Positions 43,233 through 51,429 of a stretch of DNA of 64,000 nucleotides are shown piece after piece. The stretch is from Bacillota bacterium (GTDB lineage Bacteria; Bacillota; Clostridia; Acetivibrionales; DSM-1351). The stretch lies in the NCBI GenBank assembly GCA_023409265.1, contig JAEYHZ010000031.1:62001-126000 (forward strand), read 5' to 3'. A model generated the notes under the pieces. That model ran no database searches, had not been told where the DNA came from, and was given only the letters and a program-made list of their open reading frames with translations. How positions within the stretch are numbered: the stretch's first letter is position 1; each line of letters starts with the position of its first letter. The position numbers were made by a program, and so were the translations under genes.

Positions 43233-43712
43233 TCAAAATGCTTCAAGTCTTCTTTGTTTTCTTAGTTCACAGCGCTTTTTCCCTGCTTCCCATTCCAGCT
43301 TTTCCTCTTCAGTTTCCAGGGTGATCCCTGGTACAACAACCGGTTGATCCTTCTCATCCAGGGCAACTAGAACAAGGTAGGCCCTGTTTATCATATAGCG
43401 CATCCCGTCAAGCTTTTCAACGTAGGTGGTTACGCGTACCTCCATGGAGGTATTTCCAACATAGGTAATTTGCCCTGCCAGAAAAATTGTACTATTAACG
43501 TAGGCTGCTGCCTTGAACTGCAGGTTGTCTATTGAGGCGGTGGTAACATTACAGCCTGAGTGCCTTCTGGCAACTACAGCTGCTACTACATCAATCCACT
43601 CCATGAGTCTTCCGCCGAAAAGGCGGTTAAAGCCGTTTATATGTTCGGGCATGATAATCTGTATTTGTTCTGTTTTGGAATCAGATACCTTCTTGTACAA
43701 TTTTTTATCCAT
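43233..43712 (-). CDS. Hotdog-fold acyl-CoA thioesterase (YkhA/YciA type)
   Basis: This 159-residue thioesterase hydrolyses acyl-CoA to free acid and CoA. The hotdog signature FNRLFGGRLMEWIDVVAAVVA carries the catalytic Asp, followed by TASIDNLQFKAAAYVNSTIFL and VTTYVEKLDG. Size and motifs match the YkhA/BFIT-like cytosolic enzymes with broad medium-chain activity. The start is ATG 43712 on the minus strand. It is divergent from the rubrerythrin gene, with a 223-bp intergenic region between them. Whether it works with the acyl-CoA ligase at 51.4 kb is unknown. Confidence 0.88.
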   Translation of the reverse strand: MDKKLYKKVSDSKTEQIQIIMPEHINGFNRLFGGRLMEWIDVVAAVVARRHSGCNVTTASIDNLQFKAAAYVNSTIFLAGQITYVGNTSMEVRVTTYVEKLDGMRYMINRAYLVLVALDEKDQPVVVPGITLETEEEKLEWEAGKKRCELRKQRRLEAF

Positions 43713-43784
43713 TTGAAAACTCCTTATTATTTATTGTTAAAGCCTGATTTTTCATTTCTGTATATTCAAAATAAAGAAACTGAT

Positions 43785-43862
43785 TTATAATTCATTATAA
43801 TATTATACCGTATATGTCTAGTTGAATAATACATTGACAAAAAATTTAGCTTTTTTTAATCT
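43785..43862 (+). promoter_or_regulatory. rubrerythrin promoter with PerR-box-like site
   Basis: TTGACA (43834-43839) and TAATCT (43857-43862) are 17 bp apart. Upstream, TTATAATTCATTATAA (43785-43800) resembles a PerR box (TTATAAT-N-ATTATAA) with one extra spacer base, and it runs into a second half-site, ATTATAC. Rubrerythrin is a typical PerR target in Clostridia, so peroxide control is plausible. The extra base weakens the match. Confidence 0.4.
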
Positions 43863-43935
43863 TTAAAGTTATTAATCAAGAAATTGTGGTATATTTATTG
43901 TAATTACATTTTATTTTTCTAAGGAGGGCTTTAGA

Positions 43936-44475
43936 GTGAGCAGTTTGAAGGGTACAAAAACAGAGGCAAATTTGATGGCAGCTTTTGCCGGTGAATCTCA
44001 AGCACGTAACAAATATACATATTATGCATCCAAAGCAAAAAAGGAAGGGTATGAGCAAATAGCTGCCCTGTTTACCGAAACCGCCAACAATGAAAAGGAG
44101 CACGCTAAAATTTGGTTCAAGCTGCTGCATGACGGAATAGGTGATACAGCCACAAATCTGAAAGATGCAGCCAGCGGTGAGCACTATGAATGGACCGACA
44201 TGTATGCTACATTTGCCAAGGAAGCGAAAGAAGAGGGCTTTGATAAAATAGCTTACTTATTTGAAGCGGTTGGCAAAATTGAAAAAGAGCATGAAGAAAG
44301 ATATCTTGCATTGCTTAAGAATGTTGAAGGAAATGCAGTATTTATAAAGGGTGAAAAGGTTATTTGGCAATGCGCTAACTGTGGACATATCCATGTAGGA
44401 GAAAAGTCACCCGAAGTTTGTCCAGTGTGTGACCATCCAAAAGCATACTTCCAAATTCTTGCTAAAAACTATTAA
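43936..44475 (+). CDS. rbr: Rubrerythrin
   Basis: Rubrerythrin reduces hydrogen peroxide in anaerobes with a di-iron site and a rubredoxin-like centre. The 179-residue protein has the four-helix ferritin-like domain with two ExxH motifs (ETANNEKEHAKIW and EAVGKIEKEHEERY). The C-terminal rubredoxin knuckle carries Cys pairs in CANCGHIHVG and CPVCDHPKAYF. Translation starts at GTG 43936 with AAGGAGGG upstream. It is a single gene with its own promoter and a terminator-like hairpin downstream at 44519. Electron donors are not in the window. Confidence 0.96.
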   Translation: MSSLKGTKTEANLMAAFAGESQARNKYTYYASKAKKEGYEQIAALFTETANNEKEHAKIWFKLLHDGIGDTATNLKDAASGEHYEWTDMYATFAKEAKEEGFDKIAYLFEAVGKIEKEHEERYLALLKNVEGNAVFIKGEKVIWQCANCGHIHVGEKSPEVCPVCDHPKAYFQILAKNY

Positions 44476-44518
44476 TTTATTAAAAGTAAATAACACATTA
44501 AATTTTTTATTACCTGAT

Positions 44519-44555
44519 AAGAGTCCGGCAAAGAAAGTGTGCTGGACTCTTATTT
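44519..44555 (+). terminator. rubrerythrin terminator
   Basis: AAGAGTCC-G-GC (44519-44529) pairs with GC-T-GGACTCTT (44541-44551) and is followed by ATTTCT. It lies 44 nt past the rubrerythrin stop. Confidence 0.7.
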
Positions 44556-44561
44556 CTGGAA

Positions 44562-44614
44562 ATTTGCTTTGCAATTTCTTTTTGGGTATAATAATAAATC
44601 ATTGCAAAGCAAAT
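44562..44614 (+). promoter_or_regulatory. Promoter bracketed by twin palindromic operators, PAP2 gene
   Basis: ATTTGCTTTGCAAT (44562-44575) and its exact complement ATTGCAAAGCAAAT (44601-44614) bracket a perfect TATAAT (44587-44592). TTGCTT (44564-44569), inside the left arm, is 17 bp upstream of the -10 and can serve as -35. Each arm is itself palindromic (TTGC-3-GCAA), so these are best read as two operators centred 39 bp apart, one covering the -35 and one at or just after the start point. The regulator is unknown. Confidence 0.6.
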
Positions 44615-44630
44615 CTTTTGGAGGAAGCCC

Positions 44631-45269
44631 TTGAAGACTACGAGATTAATTTTTAACATAATGTTACCTTTATTAGTTTTTGTATTTATAACTATAAATG
44701 TAATTAACAAAAGTACCGCAGCTTTTGATCAGCAAATATATTCGCTGGTTTCGAAGGCAATCTCTGAAAAGACTACATTTCTGATGGTAATTATTACTTT
44801 TTTTGCTTCAGGCACTTTTCTTACCGCAGTTTCAATTATGCTACTGCCGTTTTTCTTTATGAAAAACGAAAAATATTCTTTTAATGCAGCTATGATAATA
44901 ATTAATTCCTCACTGAGCGCCCTGGTAAACCTGGGTTTTAAAGTATTGATCAACAGAAGCCGGCCAGACATTTTAAGACTGATTGAGATCAGTGGACTCA
45001 GTTACCCAAGTGGTCATTCCATGGCTGCAATGAGTTTTTACGGCTTTTTTATTTATTTGTGTTATAGAAGTTTTAAATTTAAGAATAAATATATTATTGT
45101 TTCCTTATGCTCTATATTAATTGTTCTCATTGGCTTCAGCAGAATTTATCTTGGAGTTCATTATGCCAGCGATGTTCTGGGAGGGTTTTCCCTGGGCTTG
45201 TTATGGCTTGGTATTTTTACCTGGATTGTTGATAAGAAATATAGGAAAAACCTGTATAATCATAAGTAA
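44631..45269 (+). CDS. PAP2-family membrane phosphatase
   Basis: This 212-residue integral membrane phosphatase of the type 2 phosphatidic acid phosphatase family has about six TM segments. The tripartite active site is complete: KVLINRSRPD (motif 1, KxxxxxxRP), YPSGHSMA (motif 2, PSGH) and SRIYLGVHYASDVLGG (motif 3, SRx5HxxxD). Such enzymes recycle undecaprenyl pyrophosphate or dephosphorylate lipid phosphates; the choice cannot be read here. The start is TTG 44631 with GGAGGAAG upstream. The promoter lies between two identical palindromes, which suggests specific repression. Confidence 0.9.
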   Translation: MKTTRLIFNIMLPLLVFVFITINVINKSTAAFDQQIYSLVSKAISEKTTFLMVIITFFASGTFLTAVSIMLLPFFFMKNEKYSFNAAMIIINSSLSALVNLGFKVLINRSRPDILRLIEISGLSYPSGHSMAAMSFYGFFIYLCYRSFKFKNKYIIVSLCSILIVLIGFSRIYLGVHYASDVLGGFSLGLLWLGIFTWIVDKKYRKNLYNHK

Positions 45270-45325
45270 ATAAAAAAAATCAGAGTGGAGAAAATAAGGT
45301 AAAATACAAATTTGAGGTGATACAA

Positions 45326-45730
45326 ATGAAGCGTATTTTGCCTTGTTTTTTATGTCTAAGTTTACTGCTTAACGGACTATTTCTGATAAACAAAACTAAT
45401 GTTAGCCAACAGGTAATGCAGGGGCAAAAGAAATTATTAACTCAGGTTGAGGTTAGCGGTGGAATTCAAGTGATTGCCAAAAGACCCTATATACGGAGAG
45501 GCGAGATAGGGGTTCTAGCCTTAAGATGTGCACCAAACAATAATTGTAGAATAGTATGCAGTTACAAGGTAATGGGAAAAGATTTCACAACCACTCGTAA
45601 TATTGTTGCTGGAAAGGACGGAAGTGTTTTATGTACATGGAAGGTAGATAAAAACACTGACACAGGAACCTATGAGATTGAAATAGTGAGCGGTGGAAAT
45701 CGTCTGGTAACCAACTATGTAGTACAATAG
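45326..45730 (+). CDS. Hypothetical exported protein
   Basis: I do not recognise this family. The 134-residue protein begins with a signal-peptide-like segment (MKRILPCFLCLSLLLNGLFL). After a short linker it has a compact beta-rich domain (about residues 45-134) with strands such as GIQVIAKRPYIRRGE, ALRCAPNNNCRIVCSYKV, GSVLCTWKVD and GTYEIEIVSGGN. The spacing of paired Cys suggests disulfides or an Ig-like fold, which is only an impression. I chose ATG 45326 with GAGGTG at 45314-45319. A strong terminator follows. Confidence 0.65.
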   Translation: MKRILPCFLCLSLLLNGLFLINKTNVSQQVMQGQKKLLTQVEVSGGIQVIAKRPYIRRGEIGVLALRCAPNNNCRIVCSYKVMGKDFTTTRNIVAGKDGSVLCTWKVDKNTDTGTYEIEIVSGGNRLVTNYVVQ

Positions 45731-45742
45731 TATAAATTGAAC

Positions 45743-45783
45743 AAAATAAAAATCAGCATTTGATTAATGCTGATTTTTATTTT
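45743..45783 (+). terminator. Terminator after the exported protein
   Basis: AAAATAAAAATCAGCATT (45743-45760), a TGATT loop, then its exact complement: an 18-bp stem with A and T tails, active in either direction. Confidence 0.9.
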
Positions 45784-45910
45784 GTCCGGATAATTATTTT
45801 CTGCTTTATGTTATTAATAATTTTCACATATGGTGAATTTGTTTGTTCATATGGTGTTTTTGATATGTTACAATATTTACAAATATTTGTTTTTTATTTT
45901 GGAGGAATAC

Positions 45911-46534
45911 ATGTCATATATTGATTTGTCACAACCTATATATGCAGGTATGCCGGTATACCCCGGAGATATACCTGTGCTGCTGGAACATAGTCAGATA
46001 TATAGCAGAGATCACTATAATAATCACAGGCTGGAAACAGGTATGCATATAGGAACCCATATTGACGGAAGAATGCATATGCTGGATGTTAATGAGAGTA
46101 TTGGCAATGTCCCTCTTGATACCTTCTGCGGAAAAGGTGGAATTATTAGGTCTGAAAATGAGAGTATCATTACGATGAAAGCTTGTTATTCTGAAATTAT
46201 AAAAGGAAAGAGCATAATACTATTCCATACAGGAATGGATAAGTACTATGGTGAAGAAAGATATTATATGGAGCATCCTGTGCTTGATTTATCACTTTGC
46301 CAATACCTTGCTGAGAATAAAATACGAATGATTGGGGTGGACATGCCGTCACCGGATAGAATTCCATTTGAAGTTCATAAATATTTACTCCATAAAAATA
46401 TATATATTATTGAAAACCTCACAAATCTGGATCAAATAGCAGATTCGGACCAATTTGAGGTTTTTGCGTTTCCTTTAAAGATTCATGCCGATTCCAGTAT
46501 GGCAAGGGTTGCAGCCAGGATAATCAGGTCATAG
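45911..46534 (+). CDS. Cyclase-family metal hydrolase (kynurenine formamidase-like)
   Basis: This 207-residue metal-dependent hydrolase of the cyclase/KynB superfamily starts IDLSQPIYAGMPVYPGD and has the metal motif HIGTHIDGRMHM (HxGTHxDxPxH-like), then the ligand region IIENLTNLDQI near the C-terminus. A Met replaces the usual Pro in the HxD-x-P/A-x-H stretch. Substrates in this family range from formylkynurenine to cyclic imides; no kynurenine pathway gene is nearby, so I do not assign one. I chose ATG 45911, with TTTGGAGGAA immediately upstream; the open frame extends to 45830 without support. Confidence 0.82.
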   Translation: MSYIDLSQPIYAGMPVYPGDIPVLLEHSQIYSRDHYNNHRLETGMHIGTHIDGRMHMLDVNESIGNVPLDTFCGKGGIIRSENESIITMKACYSEIIKGKSIILFHTGMDKYYGEERYYMEHPVLDLSLCQYLAENKIRMIGVDMPSPDRIPFEVHKYLLHKNIYIIENLTNLDQIADSDQFEVFAFPLKIHADSSMARVAARIIRS

Positions 46535-46655
46535 GATAGGCTAAATCACACTGAAATTTTTGAAAACCTAATATAGATATTTAGCATAAAATATGATACT
46601 GATACAAAGATTAAATAAATAGTAAATTAACATTTAATTATCATTGGAGATCAGT

Positions 46656-47795
46656 ATGAAGAGATTTTTTATTGTACTTTGTATTTTAGGATTAACAATT
46701 TGCTACTTTACAGGATGTCAGAATAAAAACGGAAACCAGGCTGTTAATACTTCGCCGCATACTGCGGTTAACACCAATGCTCCAAATACTACTAACCCTG
46801 CTAATACTACCAATGCCGCTACATCAACAGCAGTACCTGAGCCGGTATCAAAAAATCTGAAAATCAAAGATTATTTTCCTATCCAAAAAGATGTTGAATA
46901 CATCTATAAAGGAACAGGTAATGAATATGCTTCTTATAACATGTTCACTGATTTTATTCGCGACACCAAAGTGCAGCAGAGAGTGAACAATGGGGGAACA
47001 GAGACTGTAAAAGTTTTCGAAATTAAGGATGGACAGTTAACTATGCTCTTCTCACGAAGTGAGGTTTATTATAGAGAGGACTTTCTTGAAGCAACCGGAG
47101 GAGAACCGGAAGTATATTTAAAGGAACCACTGGTGGTAGGGAATAACTGGAATTTAAAGAATTCAAGGAAACGTACCATTACAAATATAGCAGCTGATGT
47201 AGCAACACCCATGGGCCGTTATAAGGCTATTGAGGTAACTCTGGATACACCTGAAGGGAAAAATTATGAATATTATGCAAAAGATATAGGTCTTATTAAG
47301 ACGGTGTTTAAGTCAGGAGAGTTAGTGGTCAGCTCTACACTTGATAAAATTGAAAAAAATGTGAACTATAAATCAGTGATTGATTTCTATTACCCTGTAA
47401 AGGGCAGTGATAAATTACATTATGTCAGTAAAAGTATTGATTTTAAGACCAATGATAAGACTAAAAATGTACTGGAGGCTGCTTATAAAAGTATTGCAGC
47501 TCAAAAGCTCGGTAGGCCCTTTCAGACTAATGTCATGATTAACAGTCTTTACCTGAATATAGATAAAATAGTTTATTTAGACCTTAACCAGGCTTTTATT
47601 ACTGAAATCAATAAACAGAAACAATATGAAAAACTAATACTTCAGAGTATCGCAAATACCTTCGGGGGATATTACAATTCAGAAAAAGTAATTCTGACAA
47701 TTGATAATAAAACATATAAATCATCTAACCTCTCAATGAAAAAAGGAGAGTATTTAAAAGTAAATCTTCTTGGAAATATAAAGGATAAAGAATGA
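46656..47795 (+). CDS. GerMN-domain lipoprotein
   Basis: This 379-residue lipoprotein has a lipobox at about residues 13-21 (TICYFTGC, Cys21), then a Thr/Asn/Ala linker (about 25-65) rich in NTTNPA-type repeats. A first beta-rich domain (about 70-235, KIKDYFPIQKDVEYIYKG to GLIKTVFKSGE) is followed by a GerMN domain (about 245-375, YYPVKGSDKLHYV with VYLDLNQAFI and LQSIANTFGGYY). GerMN domains occur in germination and sporulation proteins such as GerM and in LpqB. I chose ATG 46656, with TTGGAGAT upstream. It is probably involved in the spore or cell envelope. Confidence 0.85.
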   Translation: MKRFFIVLCILGLTICYFTGCQNKNGNQAVNTSPHTAVNTNAPNTTNPANTTNAATSTAVPEPVSKNLKIKDYFPIQKDVEYIYKGTGNEYASYNMFTDFIRDTKVQQRVNNGGTETVKVFEIKDGQLTMLFSRSEVYYREDFLEATGGEPEVYLKEPLVVGNNWNLKNSRKRTITNIAADVATPMGRYKAIEVTLDTPEGKNYEYYAKDIGLIKTVFKSGELVVSSTLDKIEKNVNYKSVIDFYYPVKGSDKLHYVSKSIDFKTNDKTKNVLEAAYKSIAAQKLGRPFQTNVMINSLYLNIDKIVYLDLNQAFITEINKQKQYEKLILQSIANTFGGYYNSEKVILTIDNKTYKSSNLSMKKGEYLKVNLLGNIKDKE

Positions 47796-47798
47796 GTT

Positions 47799-47838
47799 AT
47801 ACTGCTCCGGGCCAAGTTTGACTGACCCGGAGCAGTAT
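47799..47838 (+). repeat. Strong hairpin after the GerMN lipoprotein gene
   Basis: ATACTGCTCCGGG (47799-47811) and CCCGGAGCAGTAT (47826-47838) are exact 13-bp complements with a 14-nt loop. No T-run follows, so it is not a standard intrinsic terminator, but it starts 4 nt past the stop and may stabilise the 3' end of the mRNA. Confidence 0.7.
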
Positions 47839-47959
47839 GGAAAAATGGTGGTTAAAATGAATATCCGCAACTGTATTTGCTGAAGTACTACATTCAATCA
47901 AAAAAACAAGGTAAAAAAGTAATTTAAATCATACTATGCTTTAAGAAAGAAGGGTTGGT

Positions 47960-48817
47960 TTGAGAATAGCAGTATTAAGTGACATACATAGTAATTACGT
48001 TGCATTGGAAGCTTGTTTTGACTATATCGAGCAACAGGATATTGATGGAATTATTTATCTGGGAGATTACGTAAGTGATTGTCCTTATCCGCGAAAAAAT
48101 TTAAAACTAATATACGAAAAATCAAAAAAGTATCAATCCTGGTTTGTAAAGGGGAACCGGGAAGAATATTTGTTAGACTATCATGATCATAAAGGCTTCG
48201 GCTGGAAATATTCATCAAGCAGCGGATCTTTATTATATACATATGAAAACTTAACCAGTTCAGACATCGAGTTCATGAGTAACTGCAAAAATACGATTAA
48301 AATTGAGTTGGCAGGCTGCTCACCATTATTTGCGTGCCATGGTTCGCCTATGTCATCAAGAGAACAGTTACTCAGCGGAACTGAAAAAACAAATAATTAT
48401 CTAGGAAACCTTGAAGAAAGTTACCTTTTGTGTGGTCATTCACACATTCAGTTTTTATATTCAAATTATGGGAAAACTATAATAAATCCAGGATCGGTTG
48501 GAGTTCAAACCAATGGTCAGACCAAATCACAGTTTGCAATTTTAAACTGGGATAAAGGCCAGTGGTTAACAGAATTTATAAGTGAAGAATATAACAAAGG
48601 AAATATACTCGGTGATTTCGAAAAAAGTGGATTGAACCATAAAGCAAAAATGTGGTCGATAGCGGTACAGAAGGCTCTGCAGACAGGTATAAATTATCCG
48701 CTGATGTGCCTGGAACTTGCATGTAAATTAGCTTCGGAGGCTGAGCTACTATGCGAACCATTTGACATTGCAGAAGAATTTTGGAATGAAGCCGGTAAAA
48801 GGATAGGTATTATATAA
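47960..48817 (+). CDS. Metallophosphoesterase (YfcE/MJ0936 type)
   Basis: This 285-residue calcineurin-like phosphoesterase has all metal motifs: LSDIHSNYVALEACF (DxH), YLGDYVSDCPYP (GDxxD-like), VKGNREEYLLD (GNH-type with Arg), the lone His in FACHGSP and CGHSHIQF (GHxH). The C-terminal 80 residues are an extra helical segment. These enzymes act on phosphodiesters or nucleotides; the natural substrate is unknown. Translation begins at TTG 47960 with AAGGG nearby, because MRIAVLSDIHSN is the conserved start. It is monocistronic and convergent with the tRNA-Lys gene. Confidence 0.9.
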   Translation: MRIAVLSDIHSNYVALEACFDYIEQQDIDGIIYLGDYVSDCPYPRKNLKLIYEKSKKYQSWFVKGNREEYLLDYHDHKGFGWKYSSSSGSLLYTYENLTSSDIEFMSNCKNTIKIELAGCSPLFACHGSPMSSREQLLSGTEKTNNYLGNLEESYLLCGHSHIQFLYSNYGKTIINPGSVGVQTNGQTKSQFAILNWDKGQWLTEFISEEYNKGNILGDFEKSGLNHKAKMWSIAVQKALQTGINYPLMCLELACKLASEAELLCEPFDIAEEFWNEAGKRIGII

Positions 48818-48844
48818 CGGATAGCTTGACAGATATAAAATAAT

Positions 48845-48878
48845 AAAAAACCATTGAAGTAAACTTCAATGGTTTTTT
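48845..48878 (-). terminator. Bidirectional terminator, tRNA-Lys and phosphoesterase
   Basis: AAAAAACCATTGAAGT (48845-48860), an AA loop, then the exact complement ending in six T: 16 bp. It serves the tRNA on the minus strand, which ends right beside it, and the phosphoesterase gene on the plus strand. Confidence 0.9.
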
Positions 48879-48953
48879 GGTGCGCCATCAGGGATTCGAA
48901 CCCGGGACACCCTGATTAAGAGTCAGGTGCTCTACCAACTGAGCTAATGGCGC
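48878..48953 (-). tRNA. tRNA-Lys (anticodon CTT)
   Basis: Read on the minus strand: the acceptor stem starts GCGCCAT and pairs with ATGGCGC. The D arm contains AGCTCAGTTGGTAGAG. The anticodon stem CCTGA/TCAGG encloses the loop CTCTTAA, giving anticodon CTT. The T loop is GTTCGAATC, the discriminator is A and CCA is encoded. Length is 76 nt. It reads AAG codons. The terminator follows immediately. Confidence 0.97.
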
Positions 48954-49250
48954 ATTCTCAAGTGTTTCAAGCTTTGGTGTCGCCCGAACACTTTTATATT
49001 ATAAGAGCTAAGTTTGGTCTTGTCAACACATTTTTCAAAAAATAATTAATTAAAATTTTTGTGAAAATATGATAATGTTTCACCTATTTAGTATAAAAAA
49101 TTAGACAAAAATAAAATACACCTATTGTGAGCAATAAAGTTATTAGGTAAAATATTTCTAGGAATTTTATGTTAGAATGTTTTACCAATAATTTTAAACA
49201 GTATAAAAAAATTTATTAAATTTATGCGTGAAGGTAAAATGGGTGGGTAA

Positions 49251-50426
49251 ATGCCGAATTATAAGCATAATGCATTTCAAATGGACGAAATTGTAAATAA
49301 AACAATTAAGGCACTTGATTCTGGAAAAAAAGAGATTATCGAGATTGCCGAGAATTCCAGAAAAGAATGCAATCGTTTGAAGGAAGAACTTGAAACACTT
49401 AAACAGCAGGTTTTTGACAGCCTTAATGACATAGAAAATCTTGAGCATTCATTAAAGATAAGCAAGAAAAAGCTTTATGACGTTAACAAGGAATTTGATC
49501 GGCACAGTCAGAGCGACCTGGCAAAGGCATATCAGTCAGCCGACGATTTACGAGTCAGGCTTGCTGTAAAACGTGAGCAGGAAAGTTTCTTGATTAAAAG
49601 ACGTAATGATCTGGAAATAAGAATCAAGGATTCCATGAGAACGCTTGAAAGGGCGGACAATTTAATCGGTCAGATTGGAATTGCCCTTGAGTACTTAAGC
49701 TGTGACCTTAAAGGCATGGGAGAACAGCTTGACAACCTGCAGCAGAAACAGTTTATGGGATTAAGAATTATTGAGGCCCAGGAGGAGGAAAGAAAACGTG
49801 TCGCCCGGGAAATTCATGACGGTCCGGCACAGTCAATTTCTAATGCAGTTATAAAAGCTGAGATTTGTGAAAAGTTAATGGATAAAAGTTTATCTGAAGC
49901 AAAGTCCGAACTGCAAAACCTCAAAAAGGTTATGAGAGACAGCTTGCAAGAGGTTCGTAAAATTATCTATAACCTTAGACCTATGGCACTTGATGATTTA
50001 GGTCTATTGCCAACTTTAGAAAGATATGTTATTTCTTTTAATGAGACTACAGGAATAAATGTTACTTTTAAATACAGAGGTATAGATGAAGTGATTAAAC
50101 CGGTTATATCGCTTACTGTTTTCAGAATTGTTCAGGAAGCCTTAAATAACGTTTTAAAGCACTCAAAATCCAACTCAGCCAGTGTTCTTTTAGAAAAAGT
50201 AGATAAAAAACTCTGTATATTGATTTTTGACAGTGGAATAGGTTTTGATACAAAAGCTGTCAAAATGACCGGCTCGGATTTATCCGGAGGATTTGGTCTT
50301 TTTAGTATGAAGGAGAGAGTTACCCTGCTTGAAGGAGAATTTAATGTAGTATCCGAAATAAATAAAGGAACAAGAATAAACATACAAATACCACTCATTG
50401 ATGAAGGGGAGGCTCTCATAAAATGA
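49251..50426 (+). CDS. degS: DegS-like sensor histidine kinase
   Basis: This 391-residue soluble kinase closely follows Bacillus DegS. An N-terminal coiled-coil DegS sensor domain (about residues 1-160) is followed by the HisKA_3 dimerisation domain with phosphoacceptor His189 in RVAREIHDGPAQSISN and an HATPase_c domain (FRIVQEALNNVLKHS; FDSGIGFD; GGFGLFSMKERV). The residue number of the His equals that in Bacillus DegS. It starts at ATG 49251 and overlaps its regulator gene by 4 bp (ATGA). In Bacillus DegSU controls exoenzymes and motility; the targets here are unknown. Confidence 0.93.
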   Translation: MPNYKHNAFQMDEIVNKTIKALDSGKKEIIEIAENSRKECNRLKEELETLKQQVFDSLNDIENLEHSLKISKKKLYDVNKEFDRHSQSDLAKAYQSADDLRVRLAVKREQESFLIKRRNDLEIRIKDSMRTLERADNLIGQIGIALEYLSCDLKGMGEQLDNLQQKQFMGLRIIEAQEEERKRVAREIHDGPAQSISNAVIKAEICEKLMDKSLSEAKSELQNLKKVMRDSLQEVRKIIYNLRPMALDDLGLLPTLERYVISFNETTGINVTFKYRGIDEVIKPVISLTVFRIVQEALNNVLKHSKSNSASVLLEKVDKKLCILIFDSGIGFDTKAVKMTGSDLSGGFGLFSMKERVTLLEGEFNVVSEINKGTRINIQIPLIDEGEALIK

Positions 50427-51073
50427 ATAAGATTAGAGTACTGATTGCAGATGATCATGCAATGGTAAGGCAAGGGTTAAAAACTATCCTTGAGCTTGAA
50501 GATGATATATGCGTAGTAGCACAGGCATCCAACGGGGAGGAAGCCGTATCGCTGGCAAAGTCACTTAAGCCGGATATTATTTTAATGGACATAAACATGC
50601 CTATACTAAATGGACTTCAAGCTATAAAAATGTTAAAGGAAGAGAATGATTATTTCAAAATAATCGTTCTGACGCTTCACCAGGACAGAGAATACTTGTT
50701 TAAGACTTTACAGCTTGGCTGTGAAGGTTATGTTCTGAAGGATGCCGAGTCCTCTGTTCTCATAGAAGCTATCAGAAGTGTTTTCAGAGAACAGACTTTC
50801 ATTCAGCCGAACATGACAAGCGAACTGGTAAAGGAATTCAATCGGGTTACACTTTTCGAACAGGACAAGTGTTTTTCAAATAATCTGACCAACAGAGAGA
50901 TAGAGGTCTTAAAGCTCATTGCTGAAGGTATGATTAACAAGGAAATTGCTAAAAATCTTTATATTAGTGAAAAGACAGTTAAAAATCACATCTCCAACAT
51001 CTTCAAAAAGCTGGATGTAAACGATAGAACCCAGGCTGCCATATATGCATTTAAACACAACATAAAAGCCTAA
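50423..51073 (+). CDS. degU: DegU-like NarL-family response regulator
   Basis: This is a 216-residue partner of the preceding kinase. The receiver domain has ADDH and phosphoacceptor Asp56 in DIILMDINMP. The LuxR/NarL-type helix-turn-helix covers about residues 150-210 (NLTNREIEVLKLIAEGMINKEI, KTVKNHISNIFKKL). The four-base overlap with degS means coupled translation. No terminator separates it clearly from the T-box unit 56 nt downstream. As for DegU, it probably controls secreted enzymes or lifestyle genes; nothing in the window shows which. Confidence 0.93.
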   Translation: MNKIRVLIADDHAMVRQGLKTILELEDDICVVAQASNGEEAVSLAKSLKPDIILMDINMPILNGLQAIKMLKEENDYFKIIVLTLHQDREYLFKTLQLGCEGYVLKDAESSVLIEAIRSVFREQTFIQPNMTSELVKEFNRVTLFEQDKCFSNNLTNREIEVLKLIAEGMINKEIAKNLYISEKTVKNHISNIFKKLDVNDRTQAAIYAFKHNIKA

Positions 51074-51080
51074 TAATGTA

Positions 51081-51110
51081 TTGACATTGGTACAATTTAC
51101 ATAGTATTAT
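51081..51110 (+). promoter_or_regulatory. Promoter of the T-box leader / acyl-CoA ligase unit
   Basis: A perfect TTGACA (51081-51086), 18-bp spacer, TATTAT (51105-51110). Transcription would start about 51117-51120, directly before the T-box leader. Confidence 0.75.
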
Positions 51111-51124
51111 ATTAATAATTTCGA

Positions 51125-51382
51125 ATAATTGATATGCTGTGAACGGGAATAGTAAGCTGATAAGATATCCAAAGAGAGCTGTCATCTGGTGAAAGACAGC
51201 GGTTTTGAACAGTTGAAGCTCGCCCGGGAGCATTCCGGCTGAATAATCAGGTCGGAACGGTGTTCACCGTTATATGATTAAGAGAATTCTACAAAACGTA
51301 TATAAGTAGGATTAACTTGAGTGGTACCGCGGAAATAGCTTTTCGTCTCATGAACTGGGATGAAGAGCTTTTAATTTTTTTA
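51125..51382 (+). promoter_or_regulatory. T-box riboswitch, predicted tRNA-Leu specifier (CUC)
   Basis: All T-box parts are visible. Stem I has AGTA (51151-51154), AGAGAG (near 51173-51178) and GGTGAAAG. The specifier loop reads GAA-G-CTC-G-CCCGGGAG, placing codon CTC at 51219-51221. Stem III includes CGGTG/CACCG. The T-box GAGTGGTACCGCGG (about 51319-51332) has the tRNA-acceptor-pairing TGGT at 51322-51325. The terminator stem is at 51337-51370, followed by a T-run. It fills the 356-bp gap before the ligase gene. Under leucine shortage, uncharged tRNA-Leu would allow read-through. The alternative reading, GCU (Ala), is less consistent with other leaders. Confidence 0.88.
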
Positions 51383-51429
51383 TTTATTTCTTTACTTTTA
51401 GACATTTATTAATTTGTGGAGGTGCTTGT

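Noticed and set aside
44562..44614. Invertible promoter (phase-variable inverton)
   Set aside because: The 25-bp centre is too short for known invertase substrates, the -35 is inside one arm and no recombinase gene is nearby; twin operators explain the repeat better.
51218..51220. Alanine (GCU) as specifier of the T-box at 51.1 kb
   Set aside because: Aligning its specifier loop with the second leader (GAA-A-ATC-A-TCCAGGAG) and with the usual GAA-N-codon-purine arrangement places CTC, not GCT, in the codon position. It remains the main alternative.
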